Assembly (NCBI GenBank): GCA_963733395.1
Contig: CAVTCZ010000008.1
Location: 1-64,000 of the forward strand
Length of the DNA: 64,000 bases
Direction: 5' to 3'
Source: JADKAV01 sp963733395
GTDB lineage: Bacteria; Actinomycetota; Actinomycetes; S36-B12; UBA10799
Positions within the stretch are counted from its first letter, which is position 1. Each line of letters begins with the position of its first letter. Made by a program: the position numbers and the translations under genes. Of this stretch, positions 39,429 through 47,547 are shown piece by piece. Below the pieces are notes generated by a model. It was not told where the DNA came from. It did not search any database and worked only from the letters and a program-made list of their open reading frames with translations.

Positions 39429-39558
39429 CGCGCGAGTGTTGCGCCGTTGCTGCCCTCCCCGCGCGAGTGTTGCGCCGTTGCTGGTTTGGGGGCCCAAAAA
39501 CCGACAACCGCGCAACACTGGCGTGGATGCAACCGACAACGGCGCAACACTGGCGTGG
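39429..39558. repeat. Nested direct and inverted repeats (family E)
   Basis: Two direct copies of CGCGAGTGTTGCGCCGTTGC (39429-39452 and 39459-39483) and two inverted copies with GACAACGGCGCAACACTGGC (39501-39526 and 39531-39558) around a central TTTGGGGGCCCAAA. It fills the region between the divergent PIG-L and acyltransferase genes, so it could be a four-site regulator-binding region or a mobile palindrome. Confidence 0.75.
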
Positions 39559-39620
39559 GCAAGCGGCCCCCAGCACGATGACCTGATCGGTTCGCGCTGC
39601 CGGGTAACCCCGACCCCACC

Positions 39621-39626
39621 TAGACT
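39621..39626 (+). promoter_or_regulatory. -10 box of the WS/DGAT gene (leaderless start)
   Basis: TAGACT is followed by six bases and GTG 39633; the transcript would start on or very near the start codon. No purine-rich ribosome site is present between them. Confidence 0.5.
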
Positions 39627-39632
39627 CTCGCC

Positions 39633-41042
39633 GTGGCAGAACGCAGACTCTCCCCCGCCGACGCAGCCTGGCTGTACAGCGAGTGGGACAAGAACAACCA
39701 GACCGTCTCGTCGTTGATGTGGCTGGACCGCGAGATCGACCCGGAGGTCTTCACGGGGATCGTGCAGGAGCGGATGGTCGACAAGTACCCGACCTTCAGC
39801 CAGCGGCTGCGGCCCTCGCGCAACCCGCTCTACCTGCCGCACTGGGAGGACGACCCCGACTTCGACATCGCCAACCACGTGGAGGTGCTGCACCTGGAGT
39901 CCGGCACGAAGGACGAACTGCGGGAACTGGTCTCGAGGCAGCGCTCGCAACTACTCGACCGGGAGCGCCCGCTGTGGAAGATGTACGTGATCCAGGGCTA
40001 CGGCGGGAACACCACCGCGATCCACAGCCGCATCCAGCACAGCATCGCCGACGGCTGGGCGCTGGTGCGGCTGGTGCTCTCCCTGTGCGATGACAGCGAG
40101 ACCATCGAACGCCCCACCACGGTGGACAAGCCCCGGACCCGCAAGCGCGACCTGCTCAGCCGGGCCACCAGCCCGGTCGTCGACGTGGTCCGCGACCCCG
40201 TGGAGTTCGTGCAGGAGACGCTGGGAATCGCGTTGCACCCGAAGCGGTTCATCGAATTCGGCACCGGCGTGCTCGGCGCCGCCGAGGACACTGCAGAGGC
40301 GTCGAAGAACGCGCTCGAGTTCCTGTTCGCGCCGCGGCCGGGCAAGACCATCCTGCACGGTTCGGTCAGCGGGGAGAAGAAGGTCGACTGGATCGAGCCG
40401 ATCGACCTGCAGCCGATCAAGGACATCGGCCGCGCGACCGGCACCACCGTCAACGACGTACTGCTGGCCGTCCTGACGAACGCCCTGCGCAAGTACCTCG
40501 TCGAGAAGGACGCGCTCACCGTGGACGACTTGTTCACGGCCGTCCCGGTGAGCCTGCGCCGGCCGGATGCCGATCTGCCCCGCACCTTGGGCAACCGCTT
40601 CGGCCTCATCCCGGTCCTGCTGCCGGTCAGCATCGAGGACCCAGTGGAACAGCTGCAGGAGATCAGCCGACGGGTGGACGACATCAAGGAATCGCAGATG
40701 CCGATCGTGTCGTTCGGGCTGATCTCGGTGTCGTCGCTGGCCACCCCGGATGTCGAACGGCTGCTGCACAAGGTCACGCAGGAGCACTCGATCGGCGTGA
40801 CCACCAACGTGCCCGGACCGCGCCACCCCATCTACGTGGCCGGCGCCGAGGTGCTCGGCAGTTGGGGCATGGGCGGCTTGAGCGGCAACATGAACCTGTC
40901 GTTCGGGATCTACAGCCTCAACGGCCAGCTCAACTTCTCCGTGCACTCCGACACCGGGATCACCGACGACCCGGAGCGGATCCTCCACTTCTTCCTGGAG
41001 TCGATCGAGGAGCTGACGGCGGAGGTCCTGGATGTTCAGTGA
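39633..41042 (+). CDS. Wax ester synthase/diacylglycerol acyltransferase (WS/DGAT)
   Basis: GTG 39633 (VAERRLSPADAAWLYSEW). 469 residues, the family's usual length. The active-site motif HxxxDG is HSIADG at 136-141 (QHSIADGWALVRL, with Gln in place of the first His of HHxxxDG). C-terminal family blocks are visible: VNDVLLAVLTNALRKYL, LGNRFGLIPVLLPV and TNVPGPRHPIYVAG. These enzymes join acyl-CoA to diacylglycerol or a fatty alcohol to form storage lipids. The stop overlaps the next start by eleven bases. Presence suggests triacylglycerol or wax ester formation. Confidence 0.9.
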   Translation: MAERRLSPADAAWLYSEWDKNNQTVSSLMWLDREIDPEVFTGIVQERMVDKYPTFSQRLRPSRNPLYLPHWEDDPDFDIANHVEVLHLESGTKDELRELVSRQRSQLLDRERPLWKMYVIQGYGGNTTAIHSRIQHSIADGWALVRLVLSLCDDSETIERPTTVDKPRTRKRDLLSRATSPVVDVVRDPVEFVQETLGIALHPKRFIEFGTGVLGAAEDTAEASKNALEFLFAPRPGKTILHGSVSGEKKVDWIEPIDLQPIKDIGRATGTTVNDVLLAVLTNALRKYLVEKDALTVDDLFTAVPVSLRRPDADLPRTLGNRFGLIPVLLPVSIEDPVEQLQEISRRVDDIKESQMPIVSFGLISVSSLATPDVERLLHKVTQEHSIGVTTNVPGPRHPIYVAGAEVLGSWGMGGLSGNMNLSFGIYSLNGQLNFSVHSDTGITDDPERILHFFLESIEELTAEVLDVQ

Positions 41043-41481
41043 GCTCGAGGCGGACGACCCCGAACTCGCTGCGCTGGTGCGGGCCGCGTTCGCTGTGGCC
41101 AAGCACTGCACGATAGCCACGTTGCGCGCCGACGGCGCCCCTCGGATCAGCGGCACGGAGGTGGAGTTCGAGGACGGCGCGGTATACATCGGCACCCCCG
41201 ACGACGCCCGCAAGGCCCTGGACCTGCGGCGCGACCCGCGGGTGGCGATCCACAGCCCGACCCGGGATCCGCAGCCCGACGGCTCATGGGCTGGCGAGGC
41301 GAAGGTCTCGGGGATCGCGGTCGAGGTGCCGGTCCCCGAGGGTTACCCGGCCGGTTCGGCCCGGTTCCGGATCGACCTCACCTCCGCTGTGCACACGGGG
41401 TTGAGCGGCGAGACCCCGCCCCGGTTGCGGATCCGGTTGTGGCGGCCGGGCCGCGAGGTGGAGACGATGTTCCGGGCGTGA
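41032..41481 (+). CDS. Pyridoxamine 5'-phosphate oxidase-like flavin-binding protein
   Basis: ATG 41032 (MFSELEADDPELAALV) lies inside the end of the acyltransferase gene. The 149-residue product has the split-barrel pattern HCTIATLRADGAPRISGTEV, then GAVYIGTPDDARKALDLRRD and RVAIHSPTRD, typical of the PNPOx-like family, which in Actinobacteria includes F420- and FMN-binding proteins. It lacks a distinct catalytic signature. It is cotranscribed with the WS/DGAT gene and ends in front of a strong hairpin shared with the convergent dehalogenase. Confidence 0.8.
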   Translation: MFSELEADDPELAALVRAAFAVAKHCTIATLRADGAPRISGTEVEFEDGAVYIGTPDDARKALDLRRDPRVAIHSPTRDPQPDGSWAGEAKVSGIAVEVPVPEGYPAGSARFRIDLTSAVHTGLSGETPPRLRIRLWRPGREVETMFRA

Positions 41482-41508
41482 CGATTGTGACGGGGTCTCC
41501 GACCGCCG

Positions 41509-41559
41509 CTTTGTCATGAAGGTGCGGGGTCGAACGCCGGCCGCACCTTCGTCACGAAG
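41509..41559. terminator. Bidirectional hairpin between convergent genes
   Basis: Left arm CTTTGTCATGAAGGTGCGG (41509-41527) and right arm CCGCACCTTCGTCACGAAG (41541-41559), three mismatches, thirteen-base loop. It is placed between the stops of the genes ending at 41481 and 41552 (covering the last codons of the latter), as expected for a two-way terminator; a U-run is lacking. Confidence 0.55.
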
Positions 41560-42436
41560 ACGCCAACCCCCACGCCGCCAGCGCTGCCCGCGCGACCGGC
41601 TCACCGTGCTCCTGCACGAAGTGGCCGGCCTCGACCAGCATCGGCTCCGGGCAGCCCTTGATGACCTGCCGCATCCGTTCCATCACCTTCGGCCCGAGCA
41701 CCGGGTCCAGCGTCCCCACGGCCATGAACGACTGACCCTCGAACTGCGTGGCCCACCACATGGCCGCGGCCCGTGAGACCTCCACGCCGTCGGCGTCCTC
41801 GGTGATGGGCACAAGCGCCGGGAAGCGTCGCACGCCGGCCTTGTAGCGCGCGTCCGGGAAGGGCGCGTCATAGGCGGCCACCTCCTCTGGCGTGAGACTC
41901 GGCTCCGCGCGCGCCATGAGTTCGCCGACATTGAAGTCCGGGGTGTTGGCCACGTAGTCCCGCCAGGCCAGGAAACCCTCGGAGGGTTTGGTGCCGACGC
42001 CCAGGCCGGTGTTCATGATGAGCAGCCGGTGCACCAGATCCGGGTGGCTGGCCGGCAGCGTCAATCCCAGCAACCCGCCCCAGTCCTGCACCACCAGCGT
42101 CACCCGCTCCAGGCCCAGCGACTCGACGAACCGCAGCATCGAGGAATGGTGGAAGTCCCAGGTGTAGTCGGCATCGGCCACGGGCTTGTCGCTGCGGCCG
42201 AACCCGAGCCAGTCCGGGGCCACCACCCGCATGCCGGCTTCGACGAAGACCGGGATCATCTTGCGGTACAGGTAACTCCACGTCGGCTCGCCGTGCAGGC
42301 AGAGCACGACCTCGCCGTCTGCCGGGCCGGCGTCGATGTAGGCCATCCGCATGCCGTTGACATCGACGTAGTCCGCCGGCCAGTCGAAGCCGGGAAGGTT
42401 GTCGAACCGGTCCTCGGGGGTGCGCAGGATCTCCAT
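41552..42436 (-). CDS. Haloalkane dehalogenase-like hydrolase
   Basis: ATG 42436 (MEILRTPEDRFDNLPGF) matches the canonical N-terminus; the open frame runs upstream to 42646 but over the divergent gene. The 294-residue protein shows HGEPTWSYLYRKMIP near 48-62 and the nucleophile motif VVQDWGG with Asp118 and the halide-stabilising Trp119, plus the catalytic His in AGHFVQEHGE near 272. The acid in the MNTGL region follows the subfamily I pattern. Such enzymes cleave carbon-halogen bonds by hydrolysis; close homologues also act as epoxide hydrolases or light emitters, so activity is inferred. Divergent from the MpaB-like gene, 55 bases apart. Confidence 0.85.
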   Translation of the reverse strand: MEILRTPEDRFDNLPGFDWPADYVDVNGMRMAYIDAGPADGEVVLCLHGEPTWSYLYRKMIPVFVEAGMRVVAPDWLGFGRSDKPVADADYTWDFHHSSMLRFVESLGLERVTLVVQDWGGLLGLTLPASHPDLVHRLLIMNTGLGVGTKPSEGFLAWRDYVANTPDFNVGELMARAEPSLTPEEVAAYDAPFPDARYKAGVRRFPALVPITEDADGVEVSRAAAMWWATQFEGQSFMAVGTLDPVLGPKVMERMRQVIKGCPEPMLVEAGHFVQEHGEPVARAALAAWGLASS

Positions 42437-42491
42437 GTCGGCCGACGGTAGCGCGATTGCGCCCCCGAGCCGACGCTGCGACGGTACGTAT

Positions 42492-43349
42492 ATGGGTTTG
42501 AACATCGCCGGGCAGGTGCGGGAAGTGCTGTCCGGGCGCACCGACGGCGCCAGTGACGTCGCGCGCGCGATCGAACGGCCGGCCGGCGCACCGGGGTGGT
42601 TCACCCCCGACGACCCCATTTGGACGGTGCACGGCTCGGTGGCCACCTTCCTCGGCGGCGTGCGATCGCTATTCCTGCAGGCGCTGCACCCGCTGGCGCT
42701 GGCCGGGGTCGATCGGCACTCCTCCTACCGCGAGGACCCGTTCGGCCGGTTGCAGCGGACCGGGGCGTTCATCGCCGCCACGACCTACGGCAGCGCGGAC
42801 CTGGCCGACCAGACCGTGCGTGCGATCCAGTCGATGCACACCCGGGTACAAGGCACCGCCCCCGACGGCCGCACCTACTCCGCGCAGGATCCGCACCTGC
42901 TGGCCTGGGTCCACATCTCCCTGACCGACTCCATGCTGCGCGCCTACCTCGACTACGGCCGTGACGGCGCGATCGACGCCGACGGGTACGTGGCGAACAT
43001 GGCCGTCGTGGGCGCGGCGATGGGGGTGCTGGACCCGCCCCGCAGCCATGCCGAATTGACCGCCCAACTCGACGCCTTCCGGCCGGAGTTGCGGGTGGAC
43101 GACGACGTACGCCGCACGCAGGGCTTCATCCGCAACGCCCCGCTGCCCGTGGCCCTGCGACCCGGCTACCGGATCCTCGCCCGGGCCGCCTGGAACAGCC
43201 TGCCGGCCTGGGCGTTGCAGATGCAAGGGTCGTCGCCGCGGTTGGCGCCGGTGGATCGGGCGCTGGCCGACACGTCCCTGCGGGTGCTCAAGCGGGCGCT
43301 GGTGGCCTCCCCGGCACGGCTGGCCGGGGAGCGGCGACTGGCCTCGTGA
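42492..43349 (+). CDS. MpaB-family (oxygenase/latex-clearing-like) protein
   Basis: ATG 42492 (MGLNIAGQVREVLSG). 285 residues. RSLFLQALHPLALAGVDRHS near residue 60 with the conserved His, then DPFGRLQRTGAFIAATTYGS and AWVHISLTDSMLRAYLDYG are diagnostic of the MpaB/DUF2236 (oxygenase MpaB) family, haem-dependent enzymes related to rubber oxygenase. The C-terminus is helical and basic. The role in this organism is unknown; the neighbours suggest lipid or xenobiotic oxidation. A TACGTAT motif sits directly before the ATG but is too close to serve as a -10 for this start. Confidence 0.85.
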   Translation: MGLNIAGQVREVLSGRTDGASDVARAIERPAGAPGWFTPDDPIWTVHGSVATFLGGVRSLFLQALHPLALAGVDRHSSYREDPFGRLQRTGAFIAATTYGSADLADQTVRAIQSMHTRVQGTAPDGRTYSAQDPHLLAWVHISLTDSMLRAYLDYGRDGAIDADGYVANMAVVGAAMGVLDPPRSHAELTAQLDAFRPELRVDDDVRRTQGFIRNAPLPVALRPGYRILARAAWNSLPAWALQMQGSSPRLAPVDRALADTSLRVLKRALVASPARLAGERRLAS

Positions 43350-43364
43350 CTGACCTGCTTGCGC

Positions 43365-43422
43365 CGAGTGCTGCGAAGGTGCAGGGACACGCCGGCGTGT
43401 TGCTACACCTTCGCAGCACTCG
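43365..43422. repeat. Palindromic repeat, family B, copy 4
   Basis: CGAGTGCTGCGAAGGTGCAG arm, centre ACACGCCGGCGTGT, mirror arm ACACCTTCGCAGCACTCG. It lies between the convergent MpaB-like and NmrA-like genes and may terminate both. Confidence 0.85.
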
Positions 43423-43438
43423 ACAGTGAAGGACCGCC

Positions 43439-44314
43439 TCAGCCGCTGCCCATGATCCGGTCGCGGTAGCGGGCCTTGACCACGGCGCTGGCCGCCCGCT
43501 GCGCCAGCGAGGGGCTCTTGGAGAAGTCGTCGGCGTGCTCGGCGAACCACTGCCCGACGCTGAGGGGTTCCTGGCCGGTGATCTCGGCCACGGTGGTCGT
43601 CACCACGTCCGCGTGGCCATCGCGCCATGCGCGCAAGTGGGTCATGACCAGGCGCTCGATGACCTCGGGGTCCTGCCGGCCGAACTGCACCATCAACGAC
43701 TTCAACTCGTCCTCGGGCATGTCGATGTAGTCGATCTTGCGCCCGATCACCTCGGACAGCTGCGCCACCACCCCTGGCATGTCGATCGCCTCCGGGCCGG
43801 TGCACACATACTCCTGGCCCTCGTGCCCCGGCTCGGCGATGATGACCGACAGCACCCGCATGATGTCCGAGGCCGCCACGAAACCGATGGGGGTGTTGCC
43901 GGAGATGCCGAAGACCACCCCGGCCATGGTGATCTGCGGCGGCAGCGCAGCGAACGAGAAATCCATCATCGACACCGGGTGCAGGATCGTCCACGGCTTG
44001 CCGGAGGCCTTCAGGTGGTCCATCACCGCGTGGTGCTCGGCGTCGAGTTCGTTGGCGATGAACAGCAGGTGTTTGTCCTCGACCGCATCCACGAGGTCCA
44101 TCGCCCGCTGCGCGGCCCCGTCATCGGTGGGCATCGTGAGCAACAGGTGGGTCTCGTCGCCGGGCTCGCCGACCACCTCGACGCCGGGCACATCCAACTC
44201 GAACTCCGGGTCCTCGACCAGCGCGCTGACCACCACCTCGTGCTTGGTCGCCAACGACTCGATGAGCATCCCGACGAACTCGTTGTCACCGTTGGAGACC
44301 AGCAGTTTCGCCAT
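43439..44314 (-). CDS. NmrA/NAD(P)-binding Rossmann-fold protein
   Basis: ATG 44314 (MAKLLVSNGDNEFVG). 291 residues. The start has the beta-alpha-beta form of NAD(P)-binding SDR-atypical proteins, but the glycine motif is altered (SNGDNEFVG instead of GATGxxG). KPWTILHPVSMMDF and GQEYVCTGPEAIDMPGVVAQ match the NmrA/YbjT-like group. No catalytic Tyr-Lys pair is evident. It may be a redox sensor or a non-enzymatic binder. It is next to the MFS transporter gene in the same orientation (34 bases downstream). Confidence 0.75.
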   Translation of the reverse strand: MAKLLVSNGDNEFVGMLIESLATKHEVVVSALVEDPEFELDVPGVEVVGEPGDETHLLLTMPTDDGAAQRAMDLVDAVEDKHLLFIANELDAEHHAVMDHLKASGKPWTILHPVSMMDFSFAALPPQITMAGVVFGISGNTPIGFVAASDIMRVLSVIIAEPGHEGQEYVCTGPEAIDMPGVVAQLSEVIGRKIDYIDMPEDELKSLMVQFGRQDPEVIERLVMTHLRAWRDGHADVVTTTVAEITGQEPLSVGQWFAEHADDFSKSPSLAQRAASAVVKARYRDRIMGSG

Positions 44315-44347
44315 GTTCCCCAAGGTAAGCCCGGAGCCGGGCCGCGG

Positions 44348-45604
44348 CTACGGCACGCTGCGGATGAAGCGCACCAGGATCCCCGCGAGCACCATCACGA
44401 CGGCGGTGGCACCGAACAGCGCGGGATAGCCGAGCAGCGTCACCAGCGGCGCGGCCAACACGGGCGCCAGGATCTGCGGCGCCGTGTTCGCGATGTTGAT
44501 GACACCCAGGTCCCGGGCGCGGTCCTCGGCGGTGGGCAGCACCTGGGTGATCAGCGCCTGGTCGACCGCCAGGTAGACCCCGTACCCCGTACCGAGCAGG
44601 AACGCGCCGATGCAGGCGGCGGTGAAGTTCGGCACCAGCGCCAGGATCAGCACCGACAGACCCATGACGATCGAGGCGACGATCACGAAGATCTTGCGCT
44701 TGCCGGACCGGTCGGACAGCCGACCGCCGATCACCGCGGTCACGATCGTGCCCAAGCCGTACAGCCCGATGAGCGTGGTCTGGCCCTGTTCCGGCTCCGG
44801 GTAGTTGAGGAAGTCCTCCAGATAGAACAACAGGTAGATCGTGGCCAGGGCCGTCCCCAGCCAGACCAGGAACCGGGTGATCCAGGCCCAGGCGAAGTCG
44901 GGGTACTGCTTGGGGCTCACCCAGAAGCCGGACCAGAACCGACCCCAGTGGAACGCCGCGATCGCCTCCTTGGGCAGGCGGGCGTCGGGGATCAGAGTGA
45001 CCATGGGGATCAGCAGGACCAGCATCACGCCGGCCACGAGCCAGGTCCCCTGCTGCAGGTCGGGCACGACGTAGGAGACCAGCGCGACCCCGATCACCAC
45101 CCCCAGCACCTGCGCGAGTCCCACGAAACCGGACACCAGGCCACGCTGGTCCACCGGCACCTGGTCGGGGATATAGGCGGTCATCGCGGAGAAGGCCATG
45201 TTGGCGCAGGCCAGGACGGCGAACCACAGGATCGCGAGACCGACGATGTTGTCCTGGTAGGACATCACCACCATCAGGGCGGCGGCCGAGACCGAGCCGG
45301 CGATGATCCATGGGCGCCGGCGGCCCAGGGCCGACGAGGTCCGGTCCGAGAATGCGCCCGACAGCGGGTTGAACACCATGGCCGCGATCGCGCCCACCCC
45401 ACTCACCCATGCCAAGGCGGCCTCCTTGCCGTCGCCACCGGTGATGGCGTCGGCGTACCTGGGCAGCAGATTGTTCAGGGGCGTGATCAGGACCATCAGG
45501 ATCCCGATGTTGGCCAGCGTGATACTGAGCACGAAGACCCAGTTCACCTTCTCGGTCGGCTCCCTGAGGGCCTCGACCGTGCCGGTCGGCTGTGCTGCTG
45601 ACAC
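44348..45604 (-). CDS. MFS transporter (GPH/sugar-type)
   Basis: GTG 45604 (VSAAQPTGTVEALREPT). 418 residues with twelve predicted helices. The loop 2-3 motif SDRTSSALGRRRPWII is characteristic of the major-facilitator sucrose/glycoside symporter group, and the second-half copy reads GGRLSDRSGKRKIFV. It is transcribed divergently from the catabolic operon at 45689; the 84-base spacer holds both promoters, so it is a good candidate for the uptake system of that pathway's substrate. Confidence 0.85.
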   Translation of the reverse strand: MSAAQPTGTVEALREPTEKVNWVFVLSITLANIGILMVLITPLNNLLPRYADAITGGDGKEAALAWVSGVGAIAAMVFNPLSGAFSDRTSSALGRRRPWIIAGSVSAAALMVVMSYQDNIVGLAILWFAVLACANMAFSAMTAYIPDQVPVDQRGLVSGFVGLAQVLGVVIGVALVSYVVPDLQQGTWLVAGVMLVLLIPMVTLIPDARLPKEAIAAFHWGRFWSGFWVSPKQYPDFAWAWITRFLVWLGTALATIYLLFYLEDFLNYPEPEQGQTTLIGLYGLGTIVTAVIGGRLSDRSGKRKIFVIVASIVMGLSVLILALVPNFTAACIGAFLLGTGYGVYLAVDQALITQVLPTAEDRARDLGVINIANTAPQILAPVLAAPLVTLLGYPALFGATAVVMVLAGILVRFIRSVP

Positions 45605-45663
45605 AGTGCGACCCTAGCGCTGCGGGACCCCTTCTCGCCTGGATCGGGCACATCCCACCGGAG

Positions 45664-45669
45664 TAGTCT
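45664..45669 (+). promoter_or_regulatory. -10 box of the catabolic operon
   Basis: TAGTCT, twenty bases before GTG 45689, followed by an AGGAGG ribosome site at 45678-45683. It would leave a leader of about a dozen bases. No -35 or operator palindrome is obvious in the short space shared with the transporter gene. Confidence 0.45.
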
Positions 45670-45688
45670 CAACCGGCAGGAGGCACCC

Positions 45689-47546
45689 GTGACCGATCGC
45701 GAGCAGCGTGCACGAGCAGTCGTCGCCCAGTGGCGGCCTCGATGCGGCACTGTCCGCCGGTGCACTTCCCGCGACCGCCGACCTGACCCTGTCCGAGGCG
45801 CTGGTCCTCGGACTGCTGCGCCAGGATGTCCGCACCTACGTCACCGTGCTGGGCCACGGCTCCACCGAACTCGGCGAAGTGCTGCGGGTCTACGCCGACG
45901 CCGGCGCGGTCCGGGTGTTCGCAGTGCGCCATGAGACCGAGGCCGCCCACGCCACCACCGCCCTGCGCTGGGTGACCGGCGAGAAGGCGGCGGTGGTCAC
46001 GTCCATCGGGCCGGGGGCGTTGCACGCGCTGGCGGGGTCGCTGGTCGCGGCCAGTGACGGCATCGGGGTGTGGCACATCTACGGCGACGAGACCACCGAG
46101 GACGAAGGCCCGAACATGCAGCAGATCCCGCGCGCCGAGCAGGGTCTGTTCCTCCGGCTGGCATCGACCATGGGCGCGGCCTACTCGCTGCACACACCGG
46201 GGGCACTGGCCACCGCGCTGCGGCGCGGCCTGACCACCGTGGACCACCCGCACCGGCCGGGCCCGTTCTTCCTGTTGCTGCCGCTGAACACCCAACCCGC
46301 GGTGCTGCACGGGTTCAACCTGCGGGAACTGCCGACCGGGCAGCCCCCGGCGCTGGGCCCGGCGGTCGGCGACTACGCGCAGGCGGCCGGCATCCTCACT
46401 GCCGCCCAGCGCCCGGTGATCAAGGTCGGCGGCGGCGCCCGCGGGTGCGGTGACCAGGTGCGAGAACTCGCGGGCCTGATCGACGCGGTGATCGTGACCT
46501 CCCCGATCAGCAACGCGGTGGTGCCCGCGTCGGAGCCGCGCAGCATGACCGTCGGCGGGTCGAAGGGGTCGATCAGCGGCAACTTCGCCATGGACAACGC
46601 CGACGCCCTGCTCGCCGTGGGGACCCGCGCGGTGTGCCAGGCGGACTGCAGCCGCACCGGTTACCCCAAGGTCCAGCACGTGGTCAACATCAACACCGAC
46701 CTCGATGCCGCCATGCACTACAGCGACACCGTCGCGCTGCTCGGTGACGCCAAACCGACGCTCGAACTGCTCATCGCCGCGGTCCGCGAGCGCGCCGGCA
46801 CCGGCGGAACGGCGTGGCTCGACGAGTGCACCCCGCAACGCCGTCGCTGGGAGCAGTTCAAACAGGAGCGGATCGATCACCCGACGCTGCTCGACCAGGC
46901 CTGGGGCCGCGAGGTGCTGACCCAGCCGGCCGCGATCCATACGGTGCTGGAGCAAGCCCACGCGGCGGGTGCGGTGTGCTTCTTCGACGCCGGGGACGTG
47001 CAGGCCAACGGCTTCCAGATCGTCGCCGACGAGCAGGAGGGCCGGACCATCACCGACGGTGGCGCCTCGTACATGGGCTTCGCCACGTCCGCGGTGCTGG
47101 CCACGGCCCTGTCGTCGCAGCCCTGGCAGGCCGTGGCGGTCACCGGCGACGGGTCGTTCACGATGAACCCGCAAGTCCTCATCGACGGCGTGGAACACGG
47201 CGCAAACGGCGTCGTGGTCATCCTCGACAACCGCCGGATGGCCGCGATCTCCAGCCTGCAGAAGGCGCAGTACGGGACCGACTTCGCGACCAGTGATTCC
47301 GTCGCCGTGGACTACGTGCGTTGGGCCTCGTCGGTCTCCGGCGTCCTGGCATTGCACGGCGGCCACTCGCTGCTGGAACTGCGGGAAGCGATGACCGAGG
47401 CGCTGGCCTACCAGGGCCTCGCCGTGATCCACGTGCCCGTCTACTTCGGCGACGACGAGCTCGGCGGGCTGGGCGCGTACGGCCGCTGGAACGTGGGCAA
47501 CTGGGTCGCCGACACCCAACGGCTTCGACACGAGATCGGATTGTGA
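45689..47546 (+). CDS. IolD-like thiamine diphosphate-dependent enzyme
   Basis: The strong AGGAGG site points to GTG 45689 (VTDREQRAR), but the main frame opens at GTG 45708 (MHEQSSPSGGLDAALSAG); an indel between 45700 and 45750 would reconcile them. The protein (about 615 residues) has the catalytic Glu in AVRHETEAAHA (residue 76 of the 45708 frame) and the cofactor motif GDGS at 480-483 followed by VVVILDNRRM. Blocks VLGHGSTELG, SIGPGALHA and WHIYGDETTEDEGPNMQQ resemble IolD, the hydrolase that opens trihydroxycyclohexanedione in inositol breakdown. A decarboxylase or lyase on another diketone is possible. First gene of a five-gene operon. Confidence 0.7.
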
Positions 47547-47547
47547 G

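Noticed and set aside
39429..39558. CRISPR-like array
   Set aside because: Only four units, two of them inverted, with unequal short spacers and no cas genes; it is a nested palindrome.
45669..47531. 620-residue minus-strand frame opposite the TPP enzyme
   Set aside because: Antisense shadow; composition is His/Arg/Gly-rich and the opposite strand has intact cofactor motifs.
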